From assembly GCA_029260825.1 (NCBI GenBank), contig JAJDCM010000117.1:1-36093 (forward strand): a stretch of 36,093 nucleotides of DNA, given 5' to 3'. Below, piece by piece: positions 1 to 8,671 of the stretch; within the stretch, counting starts at the first letter, position 1, and every line of letters starts with the position of its first letter. This DNA is from Planctomycetota bacterium (GTDB taxonomy: Bacteria > Planctomycetota > JACOTG01 > JAJDCM01). Under the pieces are notes generated by a model. It was not told the DNA's origin. It made no database searches and saw only the letters and a list, made by a program, of their open reading frames with translations. The position numbers were made by a program, and so were the translations under genes.

Positions 1-69
1 TAGGAGGGGAACCGGGGCTATTTGGATGAAACTCAGATCAAGAGGGGGGGGGACAGATAGCGAAGACCA

Positions 70-94
70 GGAGTCTGCGAAAATCGCAGACTCC
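70..94. repeat. Perfect 11-bp inverted repeat (hairpin)
   Basis: Bases 70-80 and 84-94 are exact reverse complements around an AAA loop, giving an 11-bp GC-rich stem. No T-run follows on either strand, so a classical Rho-independent terminator is not supported. It could be a transcription end without a U-tract, an mRNA-stabilising hairpin or part of an interspersed repeat. Confidence 0.6.
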
Positions 95-345
95 CGAGAT
101 CTCACCGGATTTCGTAAGCTCCCCAACCGCCATCGGGTTTCTCACGGATTGTTTCGTGGAATCTTGAGATGCCTCGGTAACTTCCGTCGGCACCGGAAAT
201 GTTATCGGCATCACGATCAAAGAAATTAACCAAAAAACTGGATACTAAATAAAGAAAGTGCTCGGTGTGGGATATCAGGATCTTGTGGTCCGGCGTCATT
301 TTCGGGGTTTGTGAACCGGGGGTGGCTCCGGGGGCTCGACTCCTC

Positions 346-373
346 TTGACTTCCGACCCCTCTTTGCTACGTT
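346..373 (+). promoter_or_regulatory. Possible sigma70-type promoter of the glycosyltransferase operon
   Basis: TTGACT at 346-351 matches a -35 box at five of six positions. TACGTT at 368-373 is a poor -10 box after a 16-bp spacer. The implied start of transcription is about 50 bases before the ATG at 431. The weak -10 makes this tentative. Confidence 0.3.
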
Positions 374-430
374 CGGCCTCAACCCCAAATGCGCTGAGGG
401 TCCGGTTATTCAGGAGTTCGGCGTCAATCG

Positions 431-2464
431 ATGAATATCCTTCAAGTCGTACACGGATTCGCTCCCGAGTTCATCGGGGGAACGGAGAGCTACGTCCAGA
501 GACTGTCGAAGGAGATCCTTGCGGCGGGTCACTCCTGTAGTGTCTTCGCCGGAAGCGGTGAAGAGACTGAAAACACGGTGATCACCGAGTCCTTGGTGGA
601 TGGGCTTTCAGTCCTGCGGCTTTGCCGGAACGATCGATTTCGGGACCAATGGTTCGCTTCGGCATCGGCCGATGCGGAGCACAGCTACATCCAGGTTCTC
701 CAGCGCCTGCAGCCCGACTTGATTCACATTCATCACTGGACCCGGCTCTGCCGTAGCCTGGTCCGGGCGGCCACCTACAGCGGAATTCCTGCGGTTGTCA
801 CCCTTCATGATGTGTGGACCACCTGTCTTCGGGGGGATCGTCTTCTCGGAAGCGACTTGTGCAGTGATCCTCTCATTGCGGCCACTTGTGCTTCTTGTGC
901 CGGCGGTTTGCCTCATCATTCATCCGGGGAGCTAGCTCAAGAAGGCCGCTTCTTTCTGAGGGATCTCCGTCACGAGTTACTTTGCGCCACGAAAATCATG
1001 ACTCCGACCCTGGCGCTGGCCGAGTTCATCAAGGAGGCGCTCGGCTGCGATGAATTGGAAATTGAAAAGAGGTCTCTCCCGGTTCCATCCAGCGACCTTC
1101 AAGGAGGCCGGCGCGACGATTCACCGGATAAGCCTCTACGAATTGTTTACTGGGGGCACCTCGACCCGGGAAAAGGAGGGCTTCTTCTTGCTGAAGCCGT
1201 GACGCGATTAGCCTCGGAAAATCGGCGCGTCACGCTGGATCTCTACGGCGATTCGATCTCGAATGCATTTCGGGAGCAGGTTCGAAATGAGCTACTCGGC
1301 GCTGACTGCTCCGGCTCGGTCGTTTTTCACGGGGCCTTTCGACCCACGGAAATCGATAGTTCCAGATACGATGTGGCGGTCTTTCCTAGCTTCTATTTCG
1401 AATCTCATTCCTTTGTTGTCGACGAGGCCTGGAGTCTGGGTCTTCCCGTGGTCCTTCCGAACCGAGGTGCCTTCCCCGAACGGCTCCATGATCAGGGAGG
1501 AGGGGGCGTCCTTTTCGAGGCTGGGGATGCGTCCGACCTGGCCAGGACCTTGGCTAGCCTCCAGGATGCTCCCTCTTATTTGAATGAGCTCCGAAACGGT
1601 GCCAGGTGCAAGGGACCGTCCTGGAAAGAACATCTTGAGGCAATCCTCTCGAGTTATCGAGCGGCGATGAAGGCTCCGGTCGTCGCTCCTTCGGGCTGGG
1701 CGCCTCCTCGTCCGTCCGAGAGGTGGATCGAGCGCAAGCTGTATCGGCGAGAACCTCTCATCGAGAAGCTCACCGACGACAACCGGGTCATTGAGATGCT
1801 TCATCGGGAAGTCGAGGCCCATAAGAATGTCATCCGAGGACTCGAGGCCGAGGTGGTACAACATCGCACTTCGCTCAAGGTTGTGACGGAAGACCTGGCC
1901 CTACACCGGGAGGTTCTCCACAAGCGTGAGGAGGAGCTCGCCAGTCACCAGGAGGCATTGCACACGATTGAGAAGGAGCTTGCCGATCATCGGGACGTTC
2001 TCTTTGATCGGGAGGCACGGCTTCGAGATTACGAGACCGTGGTGAAGGAACACGAGCATTTTCGAAGCGAATACGAGAGTGTTCTTGCCACTCTGAACGG
2101 TGACCTGGCTCAGCACCGGGATGTGGTGACCCACCTGAAAGAGGAAGAGGAAAAGAAGCGACAGGTCATTGCCGATCTTGAGACCGATCTTGCCGGGCAT
2201 CGGAAGCTGGTTTCCGTGGTGGCCCATGAGCTCGAAGAGCTGGCGGAGGTTGCTCGCAAGGTTCTCCCCCGTCGGCGGAAGCGGACACGCCGCGAAGGGG
2301 AGAATTCGGAGGGGGAGAATGCGACTCCTGGCGGGCCGTTGACGCCTTCCGAGCGGATTGTTTCCGCGACCAATTCCATTCGTGAGCGTTTCCGCAAACA
2401 ACTCAAGGATGGTTTTGGATTTCACGGGCGCTCCGGAAAGGGCGGAGCTTCGAAGACGGGATGA
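431..2464 (+). CDS. GT4-family glycosyltransferase with a 14-residue-repeat coiled-coil tail
   Basis: Residues 1-410 form a GT-B retaining glycosyltransferase of family 4: an N-terminal Rossmann-like half opening with ILQVVHGFAPEFIGGTE, the HDVW segment near 126-129, and a C-terminal half with YWGHLDPGKGG (~240-250) and a nucleotide-sugar region around FYFESHSF-DEAWSLGLP (~321-339). It should act at the inner membrane/cytoplasm on an activated sugar; donor and acceptor cannot be read. From ~457 to ~610 comes a coiled coil built of 14-residue units with a His recurring at 464, 478, 492, 506 and 520 and again at 562 and 590, followed by a basic patch (PRRRKRTRR) and a disordered tail. The coiled coil may set oligomer size or dock the next enzymes. 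The ATG at 431 fits the family N-terminus, though the AGGAG upstream is rather far away. The next gene starts 10 bases after the stop. Confidence 0.9.
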   Translation: MNILQVVHGFAPEFIGGTESYVQRLSKEILAAGHSCSVFAGSGEETENTVITESLVDGLSVLRLCRNDRFRDQWFASASADAEHSYIQVLQRLQPDLIHIHHWTRLCRSLVRAATYSGIPAVVTLHDVWTTCLRGDRLLGSDLCSDPLIAATCASCAGGLPHHSSGELAQEGRFFLRDLRHELLCATKIMTPTLALAEFIKEALGCDELEIEKRSLPVPSSDLQGGRRDDSPDKPLRIVYWGHLDPGKGGLLLAEAVTRLASENRRVTLDLYGDSISNAFREQVRNELLGADCSGSVVFHGAFRPTEIDSSRYDVAVFPSFYFESHSFVVDEAWSLGLPVVLPNRGAFPERLHDQGGGGVLFEAGDASDLARTLASLQDAPSYLNELRNGARCKGPSWKEHLEAILSSYRAAMKAPVVAPSGWAPPRPSERWIERKLYRREPLIEKLTDDNRVIEMLHREVEAHKNVIRGLEAEVVQHRTSLKVVTEDLALHREVLHKREEELASHQEALHTIEKELADHRDVLFDREARLRDYETVVKEHEHFRSEYESVLATLNGDLAQHRDVVTHLKEEEEKKRQVIADLETDLAGHRKLVSVVAHELEELAEVARKVLPRRRKRTRREGENSEGENATPGGPLTPSERIVSATNSIRERFRKQLKDGFGFHGRSGKGGASKTG

Positions 2465-2474
2465 TGAGGTGGGC

Positions 2475-5279
2475 GTGAAGCAGGGTGTAAAGAAACCGTT
2501 GAGGCGAGGGAAAAGTTCCCAGCAAGAGATCGAAGAAGTGCTCGCTTCGGTGGTCATCCCCACCAAGAACGCCGGGGATCTCTTCGTCAAGACCTTGTCG
2601 AGGATCCAAAGCCAGGAGCTCTCCGGTAAATTCGAGATCGTGGTGGTGGACTCGGGTTCCTCTGACTCTACCGTGGAGCTTGCCAGGAAGGCGGGAGCGC
2701 GAGTCGAGGTCATACTCCCTGATGAGTTTGATCATGGAAACACTCGTAACCTTGGAGTGACGCTTTCACGAGGAGAGTTTCTCGTTTTCCTCTCCCAGGA
2801 CGCTGTTCCCGAGAACAACCGCTGGCTTTCGAATTTACTTTCGACCTTGCAAAGAGATGTCACGGTGGGTGGGGCATATAGCCGGGTCGTTCCGCACAGC
2901 GACGCCGATTTCGTGACGGCTCGTCTTGCCGCAGGCGACATCAATTTTCGGGATGAACCCGTCCGCCAGCAATCGCCGGGGCCGGTTGAATATGCCGCTC
3001 TTCATCCCCATGAAAAACGTCTTTTGATCAACTTCAACGATGTTTCTTCCGCCATGCGAAGGTCGCTATGGGAGGAACTTCCTCTTCCCCGGTGTGAATT
3101 CGCGGAAGATCTTCTGTGGGGGAAGGCGGCGATCGAAGCCGGGTATTCCATCGTTTTTGAGAATCAATCGGTCGTGGAGCATTCTCACCGCTACGGACTC
3201 GGTTCCCTCTATCGCAGAGCATTCGTGGATGGAGAAGCGAACCGTCGAATTCTTGATCGAGAGTGCATCCGGAACCTCCCGGATGTGTTTCGAACGGCGT
3301 GGATGGTTTCTCGAGAGGATCGACAGTGGATTCTTTCCCAGCCGGGGGATGAGGCGCAGAAAAAGAAAGCTGCCTCGGAGATGTGGAAGGTGCGTTTGGC
3401 CCAGATGTGGGGCCTCTATCGGGGAGGGAAAAAATCCGGGGCCAGGTTGCCGACTCCCGTACCCGTCCCTCGTCAGCGCTTGCGCATCCTCTTTGTCTTG
3501 CACGGGTTTCCTCCTCAGACTCGCGCAGGGACCGAGATCTATACCGTGAACCTGGCCAAGGCCTTTGCCCGGGAGCACGATGTCTTCGTCTTTCATCGTC
3601 TCGAGGATCAGGCAAGCGACAACTACTCCCTTTCCGAGTCCGAATTCGACGGCCTGAAAGTATTTCGGGTTGTCAATAATCTCAACTATCACGGCATCCA
3701 GGAGACTTTCTCGAATCGTCACGTGGAACGGGGTTTCGTGCAAGTTCTGGATACGGTGAGGCCGGACGTGGTTCATTTTCAGCACTGTCTGCACACCTCC
3801 GTGTCCCTGATTGAAATCGCCGCCGGAAGAGGGCTTCCCTGTCTCCTGACCCTGCATGATTATTGGTTTATTTGCCCCAAGGTTCAGCTCATCCAGACCC
3901 ATGGGAAGGTTTGTTCTGAAACCCGACCCGGAGTCGGTTGTGTGCGCTGCGCGGCAAACAAGACCCCGCTTGTTCGTCTGGGGAAGTTCCTTGCGTTTGC
4001 GTTTTATCCCTTCCTTTTGATTTTTCTCCGGCTCTACCCTCGCATCATTGCCCGTTTTCCTTTTCTCGAGAAGCGGCTGATTCTGGATCTTTTTGCCCTG
4101 TTCCGTCGACGCCGAACCATTCTTCGCTACCTGGAAGATGTTGATCTGATGATTTCTCCCTCTCCATTTCTGCGAGAGAAGTATCTCCAGTTCGGGGTGG
4201 ATAAGAGAAGCATCATTCTTTCCCGGAATGGTCTCGACACCGGGCACCTCCAGTCGGTTGTTCGCGAGCCAAGTTCAGGACTTCGCATCGCCTACATGGG
4301 GTCTTTTGTGTGGTACAAGGGCCTTGATGTATTGATCAAAGCCTTTGATCGCCTGGCAAGTGACAACGTTGAACTTCATCTCTACGGTGATGATCGTGGA
4401 AACGACGATGTGCGGGCATACCGGGATAAAGTGAGTACTCTTTCCAGCAAGGATTCAATCATCTATCACGGCCCGTTTCGCTCCCAGGACCTTCCCGCGA
4501 TTTATGCGCAGGTCGATGTCTTGGTTGTTCCTTCGGTGTGGTTCGAGAATGCACCGATGGTGATTTTCGAGGCGTTTGCCGCAGGAGTGCCGGTGATCGC
4601 TTCACGTCTTGGAGGAATGGCGAACTTCGTTCATCACGAGAAAAACGGTCTTCTCTTTCGGGCCGGTGATGCGGAAGACCTGGCCAAAACACTCGACCGC
4701 TGCTTGCAGGAGGACGGACTTCTCAACCGTCTCGCCCAGGCTGCACCGAAGGTCAAATCCGTCGAGCAAAATGCCGCCGAGATGATGGTCTATTATCGTC
4801 AAGCTCTTGGGCGCCGCAGGGAACCGGCGAGTTTTGGCGAGGAGCAGATTCCAGAATTCGATATCCAGGCATGCAGGTTTGCTCGGAAGGAAGGAGCCGT
4901 CGATCTGCAGGGGGAACATTTTGTCCTGTTGCGTCCAAATGGCTCCCATCCCTCCCAGGTGACCTATCACTTCAGTTCTCGTGAATCGGGGGAATACATA
5001 TTGGAGTTGTGTACGATTCTTCTTGCGGGTGAATCTTCGGTTCGTCTCGGGGGCAGGGTCCGGGTCAACGGCTCTTCCGCTGGGGAGATTCCGGAGCACG
5101 GATACTCCGAAGGGGGTGCGCTCGAGCGTCGTTTCCGATTCGATTGCGAGCTGCTGGAAGGGAAAAATGTGGTGGAGATTGATAATGGGGGCGCAGACGT
5201 CAAATTTGGCCAGTGTCACGTTCGTCTCGCCAGAGTTCTCCTCTTTTCCACGAGGACCGGGGATCGAGTGACCGCATGA
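2475..5279 (+). CDS. Bifunctional GT2-GT4 glycosyltransferase with C-terminal beta-sandwich domain
   Basis: A three-part fusion of 934 residues if read from GTG 2475, which follows the preceding stop by 10 bases and has GAGGT upstream; an ATG at 2409 or 2358 in the same frame would overlap the previous gene. Residues ~23-260 are a GT-A family 2 domain (ASVVIPTKNAGD, VVVDSGSSDST, SQDAVP as the DXD equivalent, AEDLLW). Residues ~336-800 are a GT-B family 4 domain (LRILFVLHGFPPQTRAGTE, HDYWFICPK, AYMGSFVWYKG, VWFENAPMVIFEAFAAGVPV). Residues ~811-934 look like a beta-sandwich, carbohydrate-binding-type module. Its GT4 half resembles the preceding protein, so the two are probably relatives. One polypeptide probably adds two successive sugars and holds the glycan. 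It ends in an ATGA overlap with the next gene, indicating coupled translation. Confidence 0.9.
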   Translation: MKQGVKKPLRRGKSSQQEIEEVLASVVIPTKNAGDLFVKTLSRIQSQELSGKFEIVVVDSGSSDSTVELARKAGARVEVILPDEFDHGNTRNLGVTLSRGEFLVFLSQDAVPENNRWLSNLLSTLQRDVTVGGAYSRVVPHSDADFVTARLAAGDINFRDEPVRQQSPGPVEYAALHPHEKRLLINFNDVSSAMRRSLWEELPLPRCEFAEDLLWGKAAIEAGYSIVFENQSVVEHSHRYGLGSLYRRAFVDGEANRRILDRECIRNLPDVFRTAWMVSREDRQWILSQPGDEAQKKKAASEMWKVRLAQMWGLYRGGKKSGARLPTPVPVPRQRLRILFVLHGFPPQTRAGTEIYTVNLAKAFAREHDVFVFHRLEDQASDNYSLSESEFDGLKVFRVVNNLNYHGIQETFSNRHVERGFVQVLDTVRPDVVHFQHCLHTSVSLIEIAAGRGLPCLLTLHDYWFICPKVQLIQTHGKVCSETRPGVGCVRCAANKTPLVRLGKFLAFAFYPFLLIFLRLYPRIIARFPFLEKRLILDLFALFRRRRTILRYLEDVDLMISPSPFLREKYLQFGVDKRSIILSRNGLDTGHLQSVVREPSSGLRIAYMGSFVWYKGLDVLIKAFDRLASDNVELHLYGDDRGNDDVRAYRDKVSTLSSKDSIIYHGPFRSQDLPAIYAQVDVLVVPSVWFENAPMVIFEAFAAGVPVIASRLGGMANFVHHEKNGLLFRAGDAEDLAKTLDRCLQEDGLLNRLAQAAPKVKSVEQNAAEMMVYYRQALGRRREPASFGEEQIPEFDIQACRFARKEGAVDLQGEHFVLLRPNGSHPSQVTYHFSSRESGEYILELCTILLAGESSVRLGGRVRVNGSSAGEIPEHGYSEGGALERRFRFDCELLEGKNVVEIDNGGADVKFGQCHVRLARVLLFSTRTGDRVTA

Positions 5280-6502
5280 ACCATCAGCCACAGGTCACCG
5301 TTATCGTTCTGAACTTCAATGGGCGTGAGCATCTTGAAGGATGCCTTGGTTCGGTGATGGAGCTTGACTATCCCAAAGAGAACTACAGGCTCCTTTTTGT
5401 CGACAACGATTCGACCGACGATTCGGTGGAGTTTGTCACCCATCGTTTTCCTGATGTGGAAATACTCCGTAATCAGGGGAATCTGGGTTATGCGGCCGCC
5501 ATTAACAAGGCGGTGGCTCAGATCAACGATCCTGTGGTTGCCCTTCTTAACAATGATACTCGAGCGGAGCCGGGTTGGCTGACTCATCTGGTGGAGCCTT
5601 TTTGTGATGACCGGGTGGTCGCCGTGGGGTCGAAAGTGCGTTCCTGGGACGGGAAGACCATCGACTACGCCGGGGGCGGGTGTAATTTTCATGGAGTGGC
5701 GTTCCAGGTAGGGCAGGGGGAAAAAGACCGACCTGAATTCAACGAACGAAAAGACACTCTTTTCGCTTGCGGGGCGGCCATGGCCGTGCGGAGGGAGGCG
5801 TTTCTGGAGCTGGGCGGATTGGACGATGATTACTTCGCCTACTATGAGGATGTTGATTTTGGCTGGCGATGCTGGGTCGCGGGACATCGAGTTGTGTTCG
5901 AGCCACGGTCGATTGTTTTTCACCATCATTCGGCGACGTCAGTCCAGATTCCCATCTATAAGTTGCGGGTACTTCACATTCGCAATCCTCTCTTTACCAT
6001 CTTCAAGAATTACGATGATGCTAACCTGGCCCGGATCCTCCCGGCTGCGTTGCTGGTTTCGCTGAAGCGGACCTGGTACCTGGGGCAACTGGATGCAAAC
6101 TCCTTCCGCATCGGAGAGCACGATCATCATCACGATACGGATGGACCGAAGGGCTTCTTTCAAAAATCGCGGCCTCGAGATCTCTCGGCGACGCAGGAGT
6201 TTCCCAAGGTCGCTCTTTCGGATCTAGTGGCCTATAACGACCTTCTGGTCGGGTTTGAATCGATGACGGCAAAACGAGCGAAAGTTCAGGATCGAAGAGC
6301 GCGACCCGACGAGGAGATCCTGGAATTGTTTCACCGGCCTTACTGGAGCGTCGAACCTGACCCGACGTTTTCTCCTTTCCTTTCGCAGGTGATGGAGTTT
6401 TTCCGGGTCCCGGATGTCTTTTCCGGAAAAAATGTTGATCTGGCCGGTGGGCGAAAAGAGTCAAAAGAAGTTGAGTCGGAGGAGGGAGGGTTTTCATGTT
6501 GA
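5276..6502 (+). CDS. GT2-family glycosyltransferase, rhamnosyltransferase-like
   Basis: A 408-residue family 2 enzyme. Seen: the opening VTVIVLNFNGREHLEGCL, DNDSTDDS near 43-50, NLGYAAAINKA near 69-79, the NNDT metal/nucleotide motif at 92-95, and the EDVDFGWR catalytic-base region at 191-198 followed by HHHSAT. This arrangement is typical of the WcaE/rhamnosyltransferase-like group; the sugar is not predictable. About 150 extra residues after the catalytic domain have no recognised motif and may be membrane-associated or a docking segment. The ATG at 5276 overlaps the stop of the GT2-GT4 fusion (ATGA), and the 3' end overlaps the radical SAM gene by 7 bases, so it is an internal member of the operon. 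Confidence 0.92.
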   Translation: MNHQPQVTVIVLNFNGREHLEGCLGSVMELDYPKENYRLLFVDNDSTDDSVEFVTHRFPDVEILRNQGNLGYAAAINKAVAQINDPVVALLNNDTRAEPGWLTHLVEPFCDDRVVAVGSKVRSWDGKTIDYAGGGCNFHGVAFQVGQGEKDRPEFNERKDTLFACGAAMAVRREAFLELGGLDDDYFAYYEDVDFGWRCWVAGHRVVFEPRSIVFHHHSATSVQIPIYKLRVLHIRNPLFTIFKNYDDANLARILPAALLVSLKRTWYLGQLDANSFRIGEHDHHHDTDGPKGFFQKSRPRDLSATQEFPKVALSDLVAYNDLLVGFESMTAKRAKVQDRRARPDEEILELFHRPYWSVEPDPTFSPFLSQVMEFFRVPDVFSGKNVDLAGGRKESKEVESEEGGFSC

Positions 6503-8295
6503 CTCGGACCGAGGAGCAGCGAAAGATCCGATCAATCAATCGAGATCTTTACCATGCAAGCTTGCATGGCGGTGAGAATACGGTCCAGAACAAGCCTCTG
6601 GAGGTCTACCTGGAGATCACAACCCACTGCAACATTCGTTGCGTCTTTTGTGCTCGAGAACACGACCTGGGTTATCTGTCGGGTCAGCGGGTGGGGAACA
6701 TCGCGTCCGGGCTTCTCTCCAAGGTCTCCCATCTTTTGGGTACAGCAGAAGTCATTTGCCCTCTCGGGTTCGGGGAGCCTTTTCTGCACAAGGAGTTCCT
6801 GGGTATCGTGGAGAGTGCAAAGGAGCTTGGTGCTTCCATCCAGTTCAACACCAACGGGACTTTGATTTTTGAGGACGAGTCTCGCCGATTGGTCAAGGCG
6901 GGAGCCGACATCATGGTGCTCTCCCTGGATGGTGCGAAAAAAGAGACCTTCGAGCGGATTCGAAAGGGTGCTTCGTTTGAAACGATCGTCGAAAACATGC
7001 GACGCCTTCACGACATCAAGGTTACGGAGGGGACGGTCTTTCCCGAGGTTTACGTCGAATTTGTGGCCATGAAATCGAATTTTTCCGAGCTGCCGGAACT
7101 CGTCGACCTGTCCCGCTCCATCGGCGCAGTTCATCTTCACGTGGAGCCCCTGGTCGCTCATTCTCCCGAGCTGAAGGCGGAGCGAATCTTCTCCTATGAT
7201 GAGGAGCCTTATCGGTCTTTGATCCACGAGGCGCGTCTTCGTGCTGATCGGGCCAAGATTCGTCTCATTGGTCGGGGAATCAGCGAAGATCTACCCCCGC
7301 TGCAGGATCCGGATGGGGCCGAGCTTGAGAATCATGAAACCGAGGAAAGAGGTCAGGCACCGTCGGGAGTGACCAGCAAGAACGAGGAGCCGCATCGGGT
7401 CGACCGTCGTCCTCCGGATCGAGTTGTTGTCGAGTCAGGTGAGCACGATGTCCCGGAACCACCGTTGCGAGCCGAAGAGAAGAGAGACGGGGAGTTGTCT
7501 CCCGAACCAATCCCCGTGGGGTCAGAGGGCGATCCTCTGGACCACGTGATCCTTGGACTCGATTTTGCCGAGGAATCAGGGGCGAGTCGCGAAGGCGAGC
7601 TGGATTCGGATGAAGGCAGCCAGGAAATAATCACTTCTACTGATCCGGTAAACCTCCTCTGCTCTCAGCCGTTCACGACGCTCTACGTGGGCTACAAGGG
7701 TCGGGTGGGAACGTGTTGCCTGGGGAACCACGAACTTGGCGATCTCGCGGAGCAGAGTGTGGACGAGATCTGGAACGGACCAAAATTCCAGGAACTTCGA
7801 AGGGCCATGCGAACAGGTGAGGTCCCTCTCGAGTGTCGGCCTTGCGTTCTCCAGAATCGAATTCCGCCCATGAGGTTCAATCGGGAAACAACGGATATCG
7901 TTGCCCCGGAAATCACCTACGAGGAGGCGCCGAAACCAGCCCCGGTCACGGATGATTTGCCTCTTTCCTTGAAGATCATCGACGCCCGGTATGTCCCGGC
8001 AACGGACGAACTCTACCTGAAGGTGGCTTTCACGATGGGGTGGGACAAGAGCCTCCATGCGCTCGTGCTTGTCGAGGCCGAGGAGGAAGATGATCCAGAT
8101 CGTTATCGCTCTCTTCTTCCCGAGGCAACCGCATTGTTCCCGGCTGACTACGACGAAGTTCGCAGCATGAGAATTATTCACGGCGTGCGTGATGCCGCCG
8201 GGAATTTTGTCAGGAGGGTGCGGATTACGGTGCAGGAGGAGGCGACCCGGCGAACGTTGGTCCAGCAGTCAGCGGAAGTGCGCGGCACTAGCTGA
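6496..8295 (+). CDS. Radical SAM/SPASM protein with a long acidic insert and C-terminal extra domain
   Basis: The cluster motif CX3CX2C is present at C45, C49 and C52 (CNIRCVFC), followed by GFGEP (91-95) and typical TIM-barrel segments (FNTNGT, VLSLDGA). A SPASM-like auxiliary cluster region carries C389, C407, C408, C447 and C450, around GRVGTCCLGNHELGDL and DEIWNGPKFQELRR. Between barrel and SPASM, residues ~264-383 form an unusual Glu/Pro/Gly-rich, probably disordered insert. After SPASM a ~120-residue domain (~475-599) looks like a beta-sandwich. Such enzymes use SAM and 4Fe-4S clusters for radical chemistry on peptides, sugars or other substrates; the substrate is unknown. As the last gene of a glycosyltransferase operon it may modify a sugar, a lipid carrier or a glycosylated peptide. 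Confidence 0.9.
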   Translation: MLTRTEEQRKIRSINRDLYHASLHGGENTVQNKPLEVYLEITTHCNIRCVFCAREHDLGYLSGQRVGNIASGLLSKVSHLLGTAEVICPLGFGEPFLHKEFLGIVESAKELGASIQFNTNGTLIFEDESRRLVKAGADIMVLSLDGAKKETFERIRKGASFETIVENMRRLHDIKVTEGTVFPEVYVEFVAMKSNFSELPELVDLSRSIGAVHLHVEPLVAHSPELKAERIFSYDEEPYRSLIHEARLRADRAKIRLIGRGISEDLPPLQDPDGAELENHETEERGQAPSGVTSKNEEPHRVDRRPPDRVVVESGEHDVPEPPLRAEEKRDGELSPEPIPVGSEGDPLDHVILGLDFAEESGASREGELDSDEGSQEIITSTDPVNLLCSQPFTTLYVGYKGRVGTCCLGNHELGDLAEQSVDEIWNGPKFQELRRAMRTGEVPLECRPCVLQNRIPPMRFNRETTDIVAPEITYEEAPKPAPVTDDLPLSLKIIDARYVPATDELYLKVAFTMGWDKSLHALVLVEAEEEDDPDRYRSLLPEATALFPADYDEVRSMRIIHGVRDAAGNFVRRVRITVQEEATRRTLVQQSAEVRGTS

Positions 8296-8350
8296 GGGAG
8301 CGTTAACAATTTTTTTCGTCTCTTCACTCCTTGTTGTCCAGGCCAAAAAA

Positions 8351-8365
8351 AGATAATATTTATCT
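8351..8365. repeat. AT-rich 6-3-6 inverted repeat before the small membrane protein gene
   Basis: AGATAA and TTATCT flank TAT, next to a run of seven A. The site stands out from its GC-rich surroundings and lies 70 bases before ATG 8435. It may be an operator or promoter element; a GATAAT at 8352 could serve as a -10 box. Confidence 0.3.
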
Positions 8366-8434
8366 TGATTTGGGTCTCGCCTTGAACGGAACGGGGCGGG
8401 TGGAATACAACGTTTGCTCTGGGGGAAGAGAGCA

Positions 8435-8671
8435 ATGATTACACCGATCCTCATTATTTTCTTGGTCTACGCCGTCCTCCTGACCTGGTTCATGGACGCA
8501 GTGCGTAAGGCTCCTTATTTTCCTTCTCGCCATGAGGCTTCCGAGGAGGCAACTCATGACGAGCCGGGAGGCACTTCCAGCCCGGAATTTCGCGATCTGA
8601 GAAAGGGCATGCTGCGTCAATCCAGGCCAGCCATCCTTCGATCGTACGCGAAGAAATCTCCTCGATTCTGA
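8435..8671 (+). CDS. Small single-pass membrane protein, unknown function
   Basis: A 78-residue reading frame from ATG 8435 with GGAAGAG about 6 bases upstream. The first ~22 residues (MITPILIIFLVYAVLLTWFM) form one hydrophobic helix; the rest is polar, with an acidic centre and a basic C-terminus (SYAKKSPRF). No family is recognised. It follows the glycosyltransferase operon by 139 bases and could be part of the same envelope programme, but nothing ties it there except position. An antisense frame overlaps it but lacks any plausible start context. Confidence 0.45.
   Translation: MITPILIIFLVYAVLLTWFMDAVRKAPYFPSRHEASEEATHDEPGGTSSPEFRDLRKGMLRQSRPAILRSYAKKSPRF

Larger units (their letters stand above)
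1..430. other. Leading intergenic region, no convincing gene
   Basis: The short reading frames here on both strands have no start context and no recognisable product. The stretch holds a perfect 11-bp inverted repeat near its left end and a promoter-like sequence before the first glycosyltransferase; both are listed separately. Confidence 0.5.

Noticed and set aside
26..299. Short frames on both strands around the first hairpin
   Set aside because: They overlap each other, have no start context and may reflect a repeat; nothing supports translation.
3066..4247. 393-codon minus-strand frame inside the GT2-GT4 gene
   Set aside because: It is a shadow of a gene with clear glycosyltransferase motifs on the plus strand; the antisense product has no recognisable feature.
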